Assembly (NCBI GenBank): GCA_964371055.1
Contig: CAYJLF010000003.1
Location: 1 to 64,000 of the forward strand
Reading direction: 5' to 3'
From: CAYJLF01 sp964371055
GTDB taxonomy: Bacteria; Eisenbacteria; RBG-16-71-46; CAIMUX01
DNA: 64,000 nucleotides
Shown here: one piece after another, positions 32,165 to 39,657 of the stretch
How the letters are laid out: every line of letters begins with the position of its first letter
Position numbering within the stretch: position 1 is the first letter of the stretch
The notes under the pieces: model-generated
What the model was told of the DNA's origin: nothing
The model's database searches: none
What the model saw: only the letters and a program-made list of their open reading frames with translations
Program-made: the position numbers and the translations under genes

Positions 32165-32683
32165 ATGGACAGCGACGGCGCGGGCGTGGTGCCCGCCAAA
32201 CGAGCGGAGCGGAGGTGGAACACGAGCGGGTGGTTGACGGTGTGGTGCTTCGGGGCGGGTGTCCTTCTGGCAACGACGGCGTTCACCGGCGGCTGTAGCA
32301 GGCCGCACTTCCCCGGCGCGGTCTTCGTGACGGGCTTCGACTTCCGACGTTACACGGCAGCTGGCTTCTTGTTCACGCCGGAAGGCTACGACGGACCATA
32401 TGAGGCGGTGGCTCTGCTGACGGTTACCATGTATCCAGAAGTCACGGTAGATCCGCAGCCCTCGGAACGAGTGCTCGGTCCGGGTGAGGGGCGTCAGGGC
32501 GATTATGTGATAGAACGGGTGGATGCGGACGCCGGCATTGCGAAGATGTATGAGCAGGCGATCGCGATGGGTGCGGATGGCGTCATACGGTTCTCCACGC
32601 GATCGATTGAAGGCCCACCAGCGGCGATCCGGGTGAACGGAGTAGAGATCACAGGGTTCGCAATTCGGCGACAGAGTCCATAG
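32165..32683 (+). CDS. Putative lipoprotein
   Basis: 172 residues from the ATG at 32165. A positively charged N-terminus (AKRAERRW) precedes a hydrophobic stretch ending FTGGC, a likely lipobox (about residue 41). The C-terminal part (DADAGIAKMYEQAIAMGADGVIRFSTRS) resembles YbjQ/DUF4156-like lipoproteins, where a helix precedes a GADGV strand. Function unknown. Single-gene cassette. Confidence 0.6.
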   Translation: MDSDGAGVVPAKRAERRWNTSGWLTVWCFGAGVLLATTAFTGGCSRPHFPGAVFVTGFDFRRYTAAGFLFTPEGYDGPYEAVALLTVTMYPEVTVDPQPSERVLGPGEGRQGDYVIERVDADAGIAKMYEQAIAMGADGVIRFSTRSIEGPPAAIRVNGVEITGFAIRRQSP

Positions 32684-32696
32684 GAAATGACTGTGT

Positions 32697-32810
32697 CTCT
32701 AACTACCACTTGTACCAGCCGCCCGCTGTTGTCACGCCGCTTGTTCCAAGCAGCGCGCCAACCCGTCGCTGCGCTCCGGCCGCGGGCGCCGGTGATGCGG
32801 GACGTTATAC
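32697..32810 (+). other. attC site (gamma class, 114 bp)
   Basis: CTCTAAC to GTTATAC. Arms CTTGTACCAGCCGC and GCCGGTGATGCGG. Confidence 0.85.
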
Positions 32811-32849
32811 GAGTGAGAGGCCGCTGATGAGGACTGGAGGGTCGAGAGC

Positions 32850-33191
32850 TTGAACCTCCCCGGGGCTGACCGTGCCGTCATCGACGCCGCCAAGCTGACG
32901 GACTATCTTCTGTCCGCCACCCATCCGGTGGGCCGGTTCAAGGCGGCGTTCTTCGCGCGGCTTGGATACTTGGCGGAGGACTGGGGGCTTCTGGAGACGG
33001 TTCTGCTGGAGCTTGCGATGTCTGGAACCGTCCAACAGGTTGCCGATACGCCATTTGGGCGGAAGTACCGGGTCCATGGTACGATTGAGCCACCGATCGG
33101 AGGGTTGGTCCCGGTCGTGACGGTCTGGATCGTCCGGTCCGGTGAGGACTTCCCCCGTTTCGTGACCGCCTTCCCAGGGGAGGATGCATGA
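32850..33191 (+). CDS. DUF6883-family protein, putative toxin of a two-gene module
   Basis: 113 residues from a TTG start. The DUF6883 pattern is recognisable: KLTDYLLSATHPVGRFKAAFFARLGY, W-x-x-L, FGRKYRVHGTIEPPIGG, VVTVWIVRSGEDFPRFVTAFP. The last four bases overlap the next start (ATGA), so the two genes are co-translated. DUF6883 genes are often paired with DUF4926 genes, which suggests a toxin-antitoxin-like pair, but no activity is known to me. Confidence 0.75.
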   Translation: MNLPGADRAVIDAAKLTDYLLSATHPVGRFKAAFFARLGYLAEDWGLLETVLLELAMSGTVQQVADTPFGRKYRVHGTIEPPIGGLVPVVTVWIVRSGEDFPRFVTAFPGEDA

Positions 33192-33421
33192 CGCACAAGA
33201 CACTCGACACGGTTGTGCTTATCCGTGACCTCCCCGAGTACGGCCTCCGGTGCGGCGACCTCGGCGCTGTGGTCGAGGTCTACGACTCGAACGGCCTCGA
33301 AGTCGAGTTCGTGACGGCGTCGGGCCGGACGCAGGCACTGGTGACCCTGAGGGCCGAGGATGTGCGTTCGGTCGCGGACAGCGACTTGATCTCCGTGAGA
33401 TCCGTCGGCGACGGTGCCTGA
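33188..33421 (+). CDS. DUF4926-family protein, putative antitoxin partner
   Basis: 77 residues. Pattern VVLIRDLPEYGLRCGDLGAVVEVYDSNGLEVEFVTASGRTQALVTLRAEDVR fits the small SH3-like DUF4926 family. It starts within the stop of the DUF6883 gene. Together they fill one cassette, a typical size and layout for a stabilising module in a large array. Confidence 0.78.
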   Translation: MTHKTLDTVVLIRDLPEYGLRCGDLGAVVEVYDSNGLEVEFVTASGRTQALVTLRAEDVRSVADSDLISVRSVGDGA

Positions 33422-33449
33422 CGATCTTGGACTTTGGTCAACGGCACTC

Positions 33450-33513
33450 GCATAACCAGCGGCTGCACTTGCCAGTCCGCTTCGCGTCCTGCAAGTGAGC
33501 CCCAGCGCTATGC
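33450..33513 (+). other. attC site with substituted right core
   Basis: GCATAAC to GCTATGC. Alpha-like arms GGCTGCACTTGCC and GCAAGTGAGCCC. The strongly conserved GTT of the right core reads GCT. Confidence 0.8.
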
Positions 33514-33546
33514 GTCTGAAGGAGATGCCCATCTGGAGATCCAACG

Positions 33547-33951
33547 ATGACGAGAACTGAAGCCGATGCCGAAGTTCGCGCCGTACTGGAAGAATGGGCC
33601 GCGGCAACGCGGCAAAGCCGAAGAGACGACATCCTGAAGCACCACTCCGCGAACCTAGTGACCTTCGATGTACTGCCGCCAATGAAGTACGATAGCGCTG
33701 AATCCTACAGGCGCAGTTGGGATAAGTGGCATCCGGACACACAGGGCGAAGCTGTGTTCAATCTTGAGAACCTGACGATCACTGCCGGTAACGATGTCGC
33801 CTTCGCCTATAGCTTCATACGCTGCGGTGGCACGTTGCCAGACGGCAGAACGTTTCTGGACTTGGTGCGCGCGACATTCTGCTTGAGGAAGGTCAATGGA
33901 TCATGGATGGTCGAGCATCAGCACGTGTCCAAGCCCTACGAGAAATCGTGA
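33547..33951 (+). CDS. NTF2-like (SnoaL/DUF4440) protein
   Basis: 134 residues. A cone-shaped NTF2-like fold is suggested by the opening helix ADAEVRAVLEEWAAATRQSRRDDILKHHSANLVTFDV, a middle helix ESYRRSWDKW, and alternating strands AVFNLENLTITAGNDVAFAYSFIRCGG and SWMVEHQHVS. The His/Tyr residues could line a pocket. Members may be enzymes or binding proteins; the substrate is not predictable. Single-gene cassette. Confidence 0.75.
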   Translation: MTRTEADAEVRAVLEEWAAATRQSRRDDILKHHSANLVTFDVLPPMKYDSAESYRRSWDKWHPDTQGEAVFNLENLTITAGNDVAFAYSFIRCGGTLPDGRTFLDLVRATFCLRKVNGSWMVEHQHVSKPYEKS

Positions 33952-33970
33952 AGAACGTGTTTGCACAGAC

Positions 33971-34034
33971 GCAGAACAACCGGTTGCAGCAGACGGTCCG
34001 CTGCACGACCCGCCGCTGAAACGGAGCGTTAGCG
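33971..34034 (+). other. attC site (beta class)
   Basis: GCAGAAC to GTTAGCG. Arms AACCGGTTGCAGCAGACGG and CCGCCGCTGAAACGG. Confidence 0.85.
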
Positions 34035-34051
34035 CAAGGAGCGCGGTGCGT

Positions 34052-34816
34052 ATGCGGAGAGGCTCTGTAGCCGTCGTCCTGTCCCTCGCATCGCTGTTGA
34101 CTGCTGCGCACGTCGCCATGGGCAACGGTCCCGAGGTGGGCCGAGACGCCGGCATGATCCTCCCAGTTGCCAGTGACAGCATCCAGCTCGTTTCTGAGCA
34201 GGTGAGGATCAAGCTTCCGCTCCATGAGTATCAGGGCACGGCGAACTGCACCTACGTCCTGCGGAATCTTGCCGCCACCGCCGCGTCGTTCGAAATGGCA
34301 TTTGCCACCAATCCTCCCTTCGATCCCACGCCCGATGGCTATCGTCGGCAGTACAGGGAGGCGCGTTTCGTTGTCGCGCTTGACGGAGCTCCGATTGAGG
34401 CCCAGTACGCGGCGGTGGCACCAGGCCGATGGTCCGACCTGGTCCCCTCTGGTCCAGACTCCGTGCCTGTCTGGCGGGTGGCACTTGGCCCGCGCGCGAC
34501 AGCGGAAGTGACCATACAGTACGCGGTCTCCTGGTCGGGGGGAGGCGAAGGGGGGCACACCACAAAGGTGTTTACTTACTACGCTCGCCCGGCGGCGCTA
34601 TGGGCCGGCGTGATCGAGTCCGCTGACATTCAGTTCGACATGGGAATGCTGGCTGAGTCCGAGACGAATGGGTACCATGGCGTCGATTCGGTTCGTGTGT
34701 CGATAGAGCCTGCGGGTTACGTACGAGTTGGCACTGCCATTCACTGGCACTTCACCAATTGGGAACCTTCGGATGACCTGTCGTTCCGGCGCGACTCGTA
34801 TGGGAGCGAGCTGTGA
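34052..34816 (+). CDS. Secreted beta-rich protein (DUF4424-like)
   Basis: 254 residues from the ATG 10 bases after AAGGAG; a GTG at 34046 is alternative. A signal peptide (VAVVLSLASLLTAAHVAMG) is followed by a pattern similar to DUF4424-type domains: LVSEQVRIKLPLHEYQGTANCTYVLRNLAATAASFEMAFATNPPF, then a Tyr/Trp-rich sandwich ending in FTNWEPSDDL. Extracytoplasmic; role unknown. Single-gene cassette. Confidence 0.6.
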   Translation: MRRGSVAVVLSLASLLTAAHVAMGNGPEVGRDAGMILPVASDSIQLVSEQVRIKLPLHEYQGTANCTYVLRNLAATAASFEMAFATNPPFDPTPDGYRRQYREARFVVALDGAPIEAQYAAVAPGRWSDLVPSGPDSVPVWRVALGPRATAEVTIQYAVSWSGGGEGGHTTKVFTYYARPAALWAGVIESADIQFDMGMLAESETNGYHGVDSVRVSIEPAGYVRVGTAIHWHFTNWEPSDDLSFRRDSYGSEL

Positions 34817-34822
34817 TCGTGT

Positions 34823-34884
34823 CGCTAACAAGGGCGTGTGCCTGGAAGGCGCTTCGCGTCTGCAGGTGATGCCCGACGTTGGCC
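34823..34884 (+). other. attC site (alpha class)
   Basis: CGCTAAC to GTTGGCC. Arms GGGCGTGTGCCTGG and CTGCAGGTGATGCCC, less perfectly paired than other alpha sites. Confidence 0.85.
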
Positions 34885-34900
34885 CGATAGGAGGCTTGGA

Positions 34901-35470
34901 ATGAATTCCAGATTGTGGCCTGTACTCATCTCCTTTGTCATCTCGGTGCTGTCGACAGCGCCACCGCCATGCATGGCCCAGCCGTGCTCGGTGATTGACC
35001 AGGGATGTGATCTCGTTCCCGGGGACATGATCTCGGGCAGCACCTACTACTACGACCTGGTCCAGTCCTTCACGCCATCGATGGAGCTTCTATGTGCCGT
35101 CGAGCTGAATCTGAGCGTGGACGATGTTGGTCACGATGTCTCCATTACGGTGCAGGTTCAAGAGAGCGTGGTCCCTGGCGCTGGAGTGCTGTCCAGTGTC
35201 ACCATGCTCCATTCTCCGACAACAGGGGAGTGGATCCTATTCGACATCCCAGACATTGTCCTGGTTCCTGGAACGCAGTACTTCATCTACGCCAGATCGG
35301 AGCAGAACTGTATGTGGCGAGCAACTCTGCCGGGTTGCGGCTATCCCGGCGGCGCGGGCTACATCAACGGCCTGATGCTCGAGTTCGACTTGAGCTTCCG
35401 CACGTACTCGGGGGACCCCGTGCCCACGGAGGCCCTCAGTTGGGGTCGACTCAAAGCGGTCTACCGGTAG
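34901..35470 (+). CDS. Secreted protein with C-terminal WGxxKxxYR motif
   Basis: 189 residues from the ATG six bases after GGAGG. Signal peptide (LWPVLISFVISVLSTAPPPCMA). The mature part looks like a choice-of-anchor or carbohydrate-binding beta-sandwich (SGSTYYYDLVQSFTPSMELLCAVELNLSVDD, TGEWILFDIPDIVLVPGTQYFIYARS) with several Cys. The end is EALSWGRLKAVYR, the same tail as two other exported cassette proteins. Single-gene cassette. Confidence 0.7.
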   Translation: MNSRLWPVLISFVISVLSTAPPPCMAQPCSVIDQGCDLVPGDMISGSTYYYDLVQSFTPSMELLCAVELNLSVDDVGHDVSITVQVQESVVPGAGVLSSVTMLHSPTTGEWILFDIPDIVLVPGTQYFIYARSEQNCMWRATLPGCGYPGGAGYINGLMLEFDLSFRTYSGDPVPTEALSWGRLKAVYR

Positions 35471-35498
35471 GACCGCATAGTGGTGGATGCCCGGGTAG

Positions 35499-35597
35499 GG
35501 CCAACCATGGGTTGCAGCGGCTGGCCGTCGCCCGCGACCGCGGAGATTCCGACGGCTCAGCGAGGGCTCTGGCCACCGCGGAATCCAAGCGTTGGGG
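35499..35597 (+). other. attC site (beta class, 99 bp)
   Basis: GGCCAAC to GTTGGGG. Arms ATGGGTTGCAGCGGCTGGCCG and TGGCCACCGCGGAATCCA. Confidence 0.8.
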
Positions 35598-35678
35598 GCA
35601 TGAGAAGGAAGACATCGCAGCTGAGCGTGTTCGGGCCGGGTTGACATCGAGTGACCGACTCCACGTGGAGGTAGGACC

Positions 35679-37067
35679 ATGATGCGAGCGACGACAACGC
35701 TATTCGCGATCTTGGTGTTGACGTCCGCGGCACGGCCGCCATCGATGAGTGCCGCCGTGTTCGTCGTCCGACCGGACGGGACCGGTGACTTCGATACGAT
35801 CAGAGCTGCGGTAGACGCATCGACGAACGGCGATACTGTCCTGCTTGCTGATGGCACGTTTACAGGTCCCGACAATCGGGACATCAACTGCACGAGCAAG
35901 GCGATAACGATTGCCTCCAGCAGCGGCAATCCACGAGCGTGCGTCATCGACTGTAGCCACCTGGGGCGAGCGTTCGCGTTTCTGTGCGTCACGGGCTCCG
36001 GCTTCGTACTGAAGGACGTCACCATCTCGAATGGACAGGGAAACAACGGCGGCGGCATCTACTGCTGTCGCGCCGGCATCACTTTGGACAATGTCGTGTT
36101 CACGGAATGCCAGGCGCTGCTCGGCGGCGCTGTTGCGTGCATTGACGCCGTTGCGCCTCGCGTGGTCAATTGCACGTTCCTGAAAAACAGCGCGGTCGCC
36201 CATGCCGACTATGCCGCGATAGGCGGTGCACTCTACTTCAGTGGGTCCTCGCCCGTGGCCAGCGGCTGCCGATTCGTAGACAACGCGTCAGAACACGACG
36301 GCGGCGCGATTGGCTGCGGTGGCGTGACAGGTGCTGAAGTGCAGGACTGCGAGTTCCTGAATAACCGTGCGCACTGGGGCGGCGGCATGTCCGCCAAATA
36401 CGCCGACATAAGGGTGACCGACTGCGTGTTCGAGGGCAACAGCGCATGGAACGGAGGCGGCATCCTGGTCGTGCAGCATTCTGCGTCGATCAGGCGTTGT
36501 CGCTTCAAGGACAACATCTGCGAAGTCGGTGGCGGAGGGATCTGCATCGGGCCAAGTGAGGCCGAGATCGTCGACTGCACGATGATCGGGAATGCGTCCG
36601 CATCCGGGGGCGCTGCGGTTGACAAGTACATGGAGGGCCGGTTGTCCATTCGAGGGTCCACGATTTGCGGCAGTTCCGGCGGCCTCGAGTGGCCAGGAGG
36701 AGCGATCTGCGCGACCGTCAGTACGCTCGGGATCGAGAACAGCATCGTAGCCTTCGGTTCCTCCGGGCCGGCCGTCACGTGCGTCTGGAGCAGCGTCGAC
36801 GTAGCATGCTGTGACCTATACGGGAACGCAGGCGGTGACTGGGTCGGCTGCGTGGCCAACCAGGAGTCAGGTTTCGGCAACATCCATTTGAACCCAGAGT
36901 TTTGTGATGCGGCAAGTGGAGATCTCACCGTCCGGGCGGATTCGCCGTGCGCCGCGAAGAACAGCCCGGAGTGCGGTCAGATCGGCAGTGAGCCGGTTGG
37001 GTGTGACATTCCGATTGCGACCTCACCGACGACCTGGGGCCGGATCAAGCACAGGTACCATCCGTGA
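35679..37067 (+). CDS. Secreted parallel beta-helix protein with C-terminal WGxxKxxYR motif
   Basis: 462 residues from the ATG after GGTAGGACC. The signal peptide ends about residue 24. Residues about 26-60 are the opening of pectate-lyase/PbH1 proteins (DGTGDFDTIRAAVDASTNGDTVLLADGTF). Then come repeated coils of about 23 residues with GGGI/GGAI turns (NNGGGIYCC, LGGAVACI, DGGAIGCGG, WGGGMSAK, NGGGILVV, GGGGICIG). The tail is SPTTWGRIKHRYHP. Extracellular adhesin-like or polysaccharide-binding protein. A large single-gene cassette. Confidence 0.85.
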   Translation: MMRATTTLFAILVLTSAARPPSMSAAVFVVRPDGTGDFDTIRAAVDASTNGDTVLLADGTFTGPDNRDINCTSKAITIASSSGNPRACVIDCSHLGRAFAFLCVTGSGFVLKDVTISNGQGNNGGGIYCCRAGITLDNVVFTECQALLGGAVACIDAVAPRVVNCTFLKNSAVAHADYAAIGGALYFSGSSPVASGCRFVDNASEHDGGAIGCGGVTGAEVQDCEFLNNRAHWGGGMSAKYADIRVTDCVFEGNSAWNGGGILVVQHSASIRRCRFKDNICEVGGGGICIGPSEAEIVDCTMIGNASASGGAAVDKYMEGRLSIRGSTICGSSGGLEWPGGAICATVSTLGIENSIVAFGSSGPAVTCVWSSVDVACCDLYGNAGGDWVGCVANQESGFGNIHLNPEFCDAASGDLTVRADSPCAAKNSPECGQIGSEPVGCDIPIATSPTTWGRIKHRYHP

Positions 37068-37080
37068 TCGGGGCCGAAGC

Positions 37081-37148
37081 ACCGAACAAGCGCATGAGCC
37101 ATTTGGCCGTGGCTTCGCTTCGGCCAGTGGTTATGCGGGGCGTTATGT
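37081..37148 (+). other. attC site (epsilon class)
   Basis: ACCGAAC to GTTATGT. Arms GCATGAGCCATTTGGCC and GGCCAGTGGTTATGC. The ATG in the right core is the likely start of the next gene. Confidence 0.85.
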
Positions 37149-38194
37149 CCAAGTGCACGAGGCTGTGGCGAAACGCACTGCGGTCAACCACAGTCGGTGC
37201 CGTTGTTGCTGCACTTGTCATCTCAGGCCCCCTGGCTGCGGCGGATTCTCCGGCATGGGGGACATTCGATCGGGATCCGTCGGTCGGTGTGGTGTATGCA
37301 CTCGAGGTTCATGAGGATGACCTGATCTGCGGCGGAGCGGCGTTCGAACTCGACGAGGGGCCTGATGACCCGTTGCGTCTCGATCGTTGGCGGTCAGGCA
37401 TGATTGCCTGGAACGGCGAGACGTGGCGCGGCGTGGGGTACGGACATCGGGAGACTCCGTTGGCCCTCCAGACCTTCCGCGGCTCCTTGATCGTCGGGGG
37501 TTTTGGGGGAGTCCTGCAGTGGGACGGCCATACTTGGTGCTCGCTCGGAGGACTCACCGGCGAGCCCCGTGGCGTCAAGGCGTTGGCGGTGTTTGGGGGC
37601 GAACTCGTGGCCGCGGGCTTGTTCGAGGCGATCGAGGGAACTCCCGCGGCGAACATCGCCCGGTGGGACGGCAGCACCTGGCATCCGCTTGGGGGCGGTA
37701 CCAACGGTCAGATCAACGTCCTGGTGCCGTATCAAGGCGACCTGATCGCGGGTGGATTCTTCAGGCAGGCGGGAGGTTCTCCCGCCTTCTATGTGGCCAG
37801 GTGGAACGGCGCCCAATGGCACGCCCTGCCGCCGCTGCACGGGGCGGTATACGGTGCAACGATCTACGGGGGCGACCTCGTCGTCGCGGGCTCGTTCAGG
37901 GGATCGGCTTACGGTCCCTTCCAGCGCATCGCGCGTTGGGATGGTAGGGCCTGGGCGGACTTGGGCGGCGGGATGGACGGGATGGTCGTGACTTTGCATG
38001 TTCACGAAGATCGCCTTATCGCCGGAGGGAGTTTCGGCCGCGCAGGTGCGGCGCCCTGCCGGAACATCGCCGCGTGGAACGGCATCGAATGGAGTCCGAT
38101 CGGAGCTGGGTTGGAGCACTCCCCTGAGGCGATCGCGACCTTCCGTGGTACGCTGGTCGCGGCTGGGGCCTTCGGTGTCAGAAGATGGCGATGA
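37145..38194 (+). CDS. Exported beta-propeller-like repeat protein
   Basis: 349 residues. The best start is the ATG embedded in the attC core GTTATGT, giving a signal peptide (STTVGAVVAALVISGPLAAA). Seven or so repeats of about 40-45 residues follow, each with an AGGxF...IARWDGxxWxxLGGGxxGxVxxLxxYxxDL pattern, as in delta-60/Kelch-like propellers. Secreted or surface protein; ligand unknown. The start inside the core means the ribosome site depends on whichever attC precedes the cassette. Confidence 0.75.
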   Translation: MSKCTRLWRNALRSTTVGAVVAALVISGPLAAADSPAWGTFDRDPSVGVVYALEVHEDDLICGGAAFELDEGPDDPLRLDRWRSGMIAWNGETWRGVGYGHRETPLALQTFRGSLIVGGFGGVLQWDGHTWCSLGGLTGEPRGVKALAVFGGELVAAGLFEAIEGTPAANIARWDGSTWHPLGGGTNGQINVLVPYQGDLIAGGFFRQAGGSPAFYVARWNGAQWHALPPLHGAVYGATIYGGDLVVAGSFRGSAYGPFQRIARWDGRAWADLGGGMDGMVVTLHVHEDRLIAGGSFGRAGAAPCRNIAAWNGIEWSPIGAGLEHSPEAIATFRGTLVAAGAFGVRRWR

Positions 38195-38230
38195 CGCGCA
38201 TGGGCAGGGCAGCGTGGACCCACGAGGACG

Positions 38231-38290
38231 AGACAACTGGTTGCAGCGACCGGTCCGCTGCGCGGCCCGCCGCTGAAGCGGCCGTTAGGC
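38231..38290 (+). other. attC site (beta class)
   Basis: AGACAAC to GTTAGGC. Arms AACTGGTTGCAGCGACCGG and CCGCCGCTGAAGCGG. Confidence 0.85.
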
Positions 38291-38358
38291 GGCGCAGCAC
38301 ACCCCGGGCGCCGCGTTTGGCTATGATCCACGCACGCGTCAAGAGAGGGCGGAACAGA

Positions 38359-38799
38359 ATGAAAGACATCGACAAGGACCTTGCTCAGGTCCTCGGGGCC
38401 TATGAGGCTGCCGTCTTCGCCAAGGACGTCGACGGCTTCATGCGACTGTACTCGCCGGACATTCGGATCTTCGATGCATGGGGCGTCTGGTTGTATGACG
38501 GTGCAGAGCCTTGGCGGCGTGCGGTGGAAGGGTGGTTTGGTTCGCTTGGCTCCGAGCGAGTGCGCGTGAGCTTCGAGGACGTGATGTCCCTTTCCGGCAG
38601 GGACTTGTCCTCCGTGAATGCAATCGCGACGTATGCCGCCCTGTCGGCGGAAGGCGTCCAAGTCCGCGCCATGCAGAACCGAATTACCTGGGTGCTCCGC
38701 ACGGTGGGCCGTGTCCCGCTAATCATCCACGAACACACGTCGGCGCCGATTGGCTTCGAAGACATGAAGGCAATCCTTGTTCGGAACAAGTCAACGTAA
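38359..38799 (+). CDS. NTF2-like (SnoaL/DUF4440) protein
   Basis: 146 residues from the ATG after AGAGAGGGCGGAA. DLAQVLGAYEAAVFAKDVDGFMRLYSPDIRIFDAWG is the classic first helices and strand of YybH/SnoaL-like proteins. It continues with a WRRAVEGWF helix and paired strands VRVSFEDVMSLS, AIATYAALSAEG, RITWVLRT, WIIHEHTS-like (LIIHEHTSAPI). Possibly an isomerase or polyketide-cyclase-like enzyme, substrate unknown. Confidence 0.78.
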   Translation: MKDIDKDLAQVLGAYEAAVFAKDVDGFMRLYSPDIRIFDAWGVWLYDGAEPWRRAVEGWFGSLGSERVRVSFEDVMSLSGRDLSSVNAIATYAALSAEGVQVRAMQNRITWVLRTVGRVPLIIHEHTSAPIGFEDMKAILVRNKST

Positions 38800-38819
38800 G
38801 GGCCTTCGACCAAGGTGCC

Positions 38820-38884
38820 GCCTAAGAAGTGGTTGCAGCGGCCGGTCCCCTGCGCGGCCCGCCGCTGAAAGCGGGCCGTTCGGC
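38820..38884 (+). other. attC site, mildly decayed (beta class)
   Basis: GCCTAAG to GTTCGGC. The left box has lost the final C. Arms GTGGTTGCAGCGGCCGG and CCGCCGCTGAAAGC. Confidence 0.75.
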
Positions 38885-38972
38885 GACACAGGGTGAGCAC
38901 CTCGCGAATCGGGCTCGTGCCCTTGGAGCCAGACGGCGCGCGGCCCGCCGCGTATCTCTAACGGAGGGCACC

Positions 38973-39530
38973 ATGGGACTCTTGACCTTCAGTATCAACG
39001 TCACCCTGGACGGCTGCGTCGACCACCAGGAAGGGATCGCCGACGACGAGACACACGCCTTCTTCACCCGCCTCATGGACGAGAGCGGGGCAATGCTCTG
39101 GGGCCGCGTCACCTATGAGATGATGGAGAGCTACTGGCCAGCGGTCGCCCGCGGCGACGCGGAGGCACCGCCGGCGATGTGCGAGTGGGCGACCAAGCTG
39201 GAGGCCAAGCCGAAGTACGTGGTGTCCTCGACGCGCAAGGACTTCCCGTGGACCAACAGCCACCACATCGCCGGCGACCTGCGCACGGGCGTACAGAAGC
39301 TCAAGGACGCGACCCCGGACGGCGTGCTCCTGGGCAGCGGCAAGCTCGCGACCGAGCTGGACAGGCTGGATCTGATCGACGAGTACAAGTTACTCGTCCA
39401 CCCCAGGATTGCCGGCCACGGCCCAACCCTGTACGAGAGCGGGCTGCCCAGCACGCGACGGCTCGAGTTGATCTCGGCGAAGCCGCTCCGCAGCGGCGTG
39501 GTCGCCATGCAATACCGGTGCGCGCGCTGA
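38973..39530 (+). CDS. Dihydrofolate-reductase-like (RibD C-terminal) protein
   Basis: 185 residues from the ATG after GGAGGG. RibD_C/DHFR-like features: LTFSINVTLDGCVDH at the start, AMLWGRVTYEMMESYWP (the GRxTYE nucleotide-contact helix), KYVVSSTRKDFPWTN, GVLLGSGKLATELDRLDLIDEYKLLVHPRIAGHGPTLYE. These small NADPH-binding reductases are common in soil bacteria; the true substrate is unknown and classic trimethoprim-resistance activity is not implied. Confidence 0.85.
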   Translation: MGLLTFSINVTLDGCVDHQEGIADDETHAFFTRLMDESGAMLWGRVTYEMMESYWPAVARGDAEAPPAMCEWATKLEAKPKYVVSSTRKDFPWTNSHHIAGDLRTGVQKLKDATPDGVLLGSGKLATELDRLDLIDEYKLLVHPRIAGHGPTLYESGLPSTRRLELISAKPLRSGVVAMQYRCAR

Positions 39531-39549
39531 CTCGGAGATGGATCATGTC

Positions 39550-39618
39550 GCCGAACAACGCACTGCACTCGGACGGGCCTCGCGTTGCTTGGTCCGCCGG
39601 TGAGCGCGGGCGCTGGGC
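39550..39618 (+). other. Decayed attC site
   Basis: GCCGAAC to GCTGGGC. A CGCACTGCA arm and a GGTGAGCGCG arm remain, with weak pairing. Confidence 0.5.
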
Positions 39619-39657
39619 GGTTGTTTCCGGCGCGGCCAGATCACATTGGGGGGCCAC

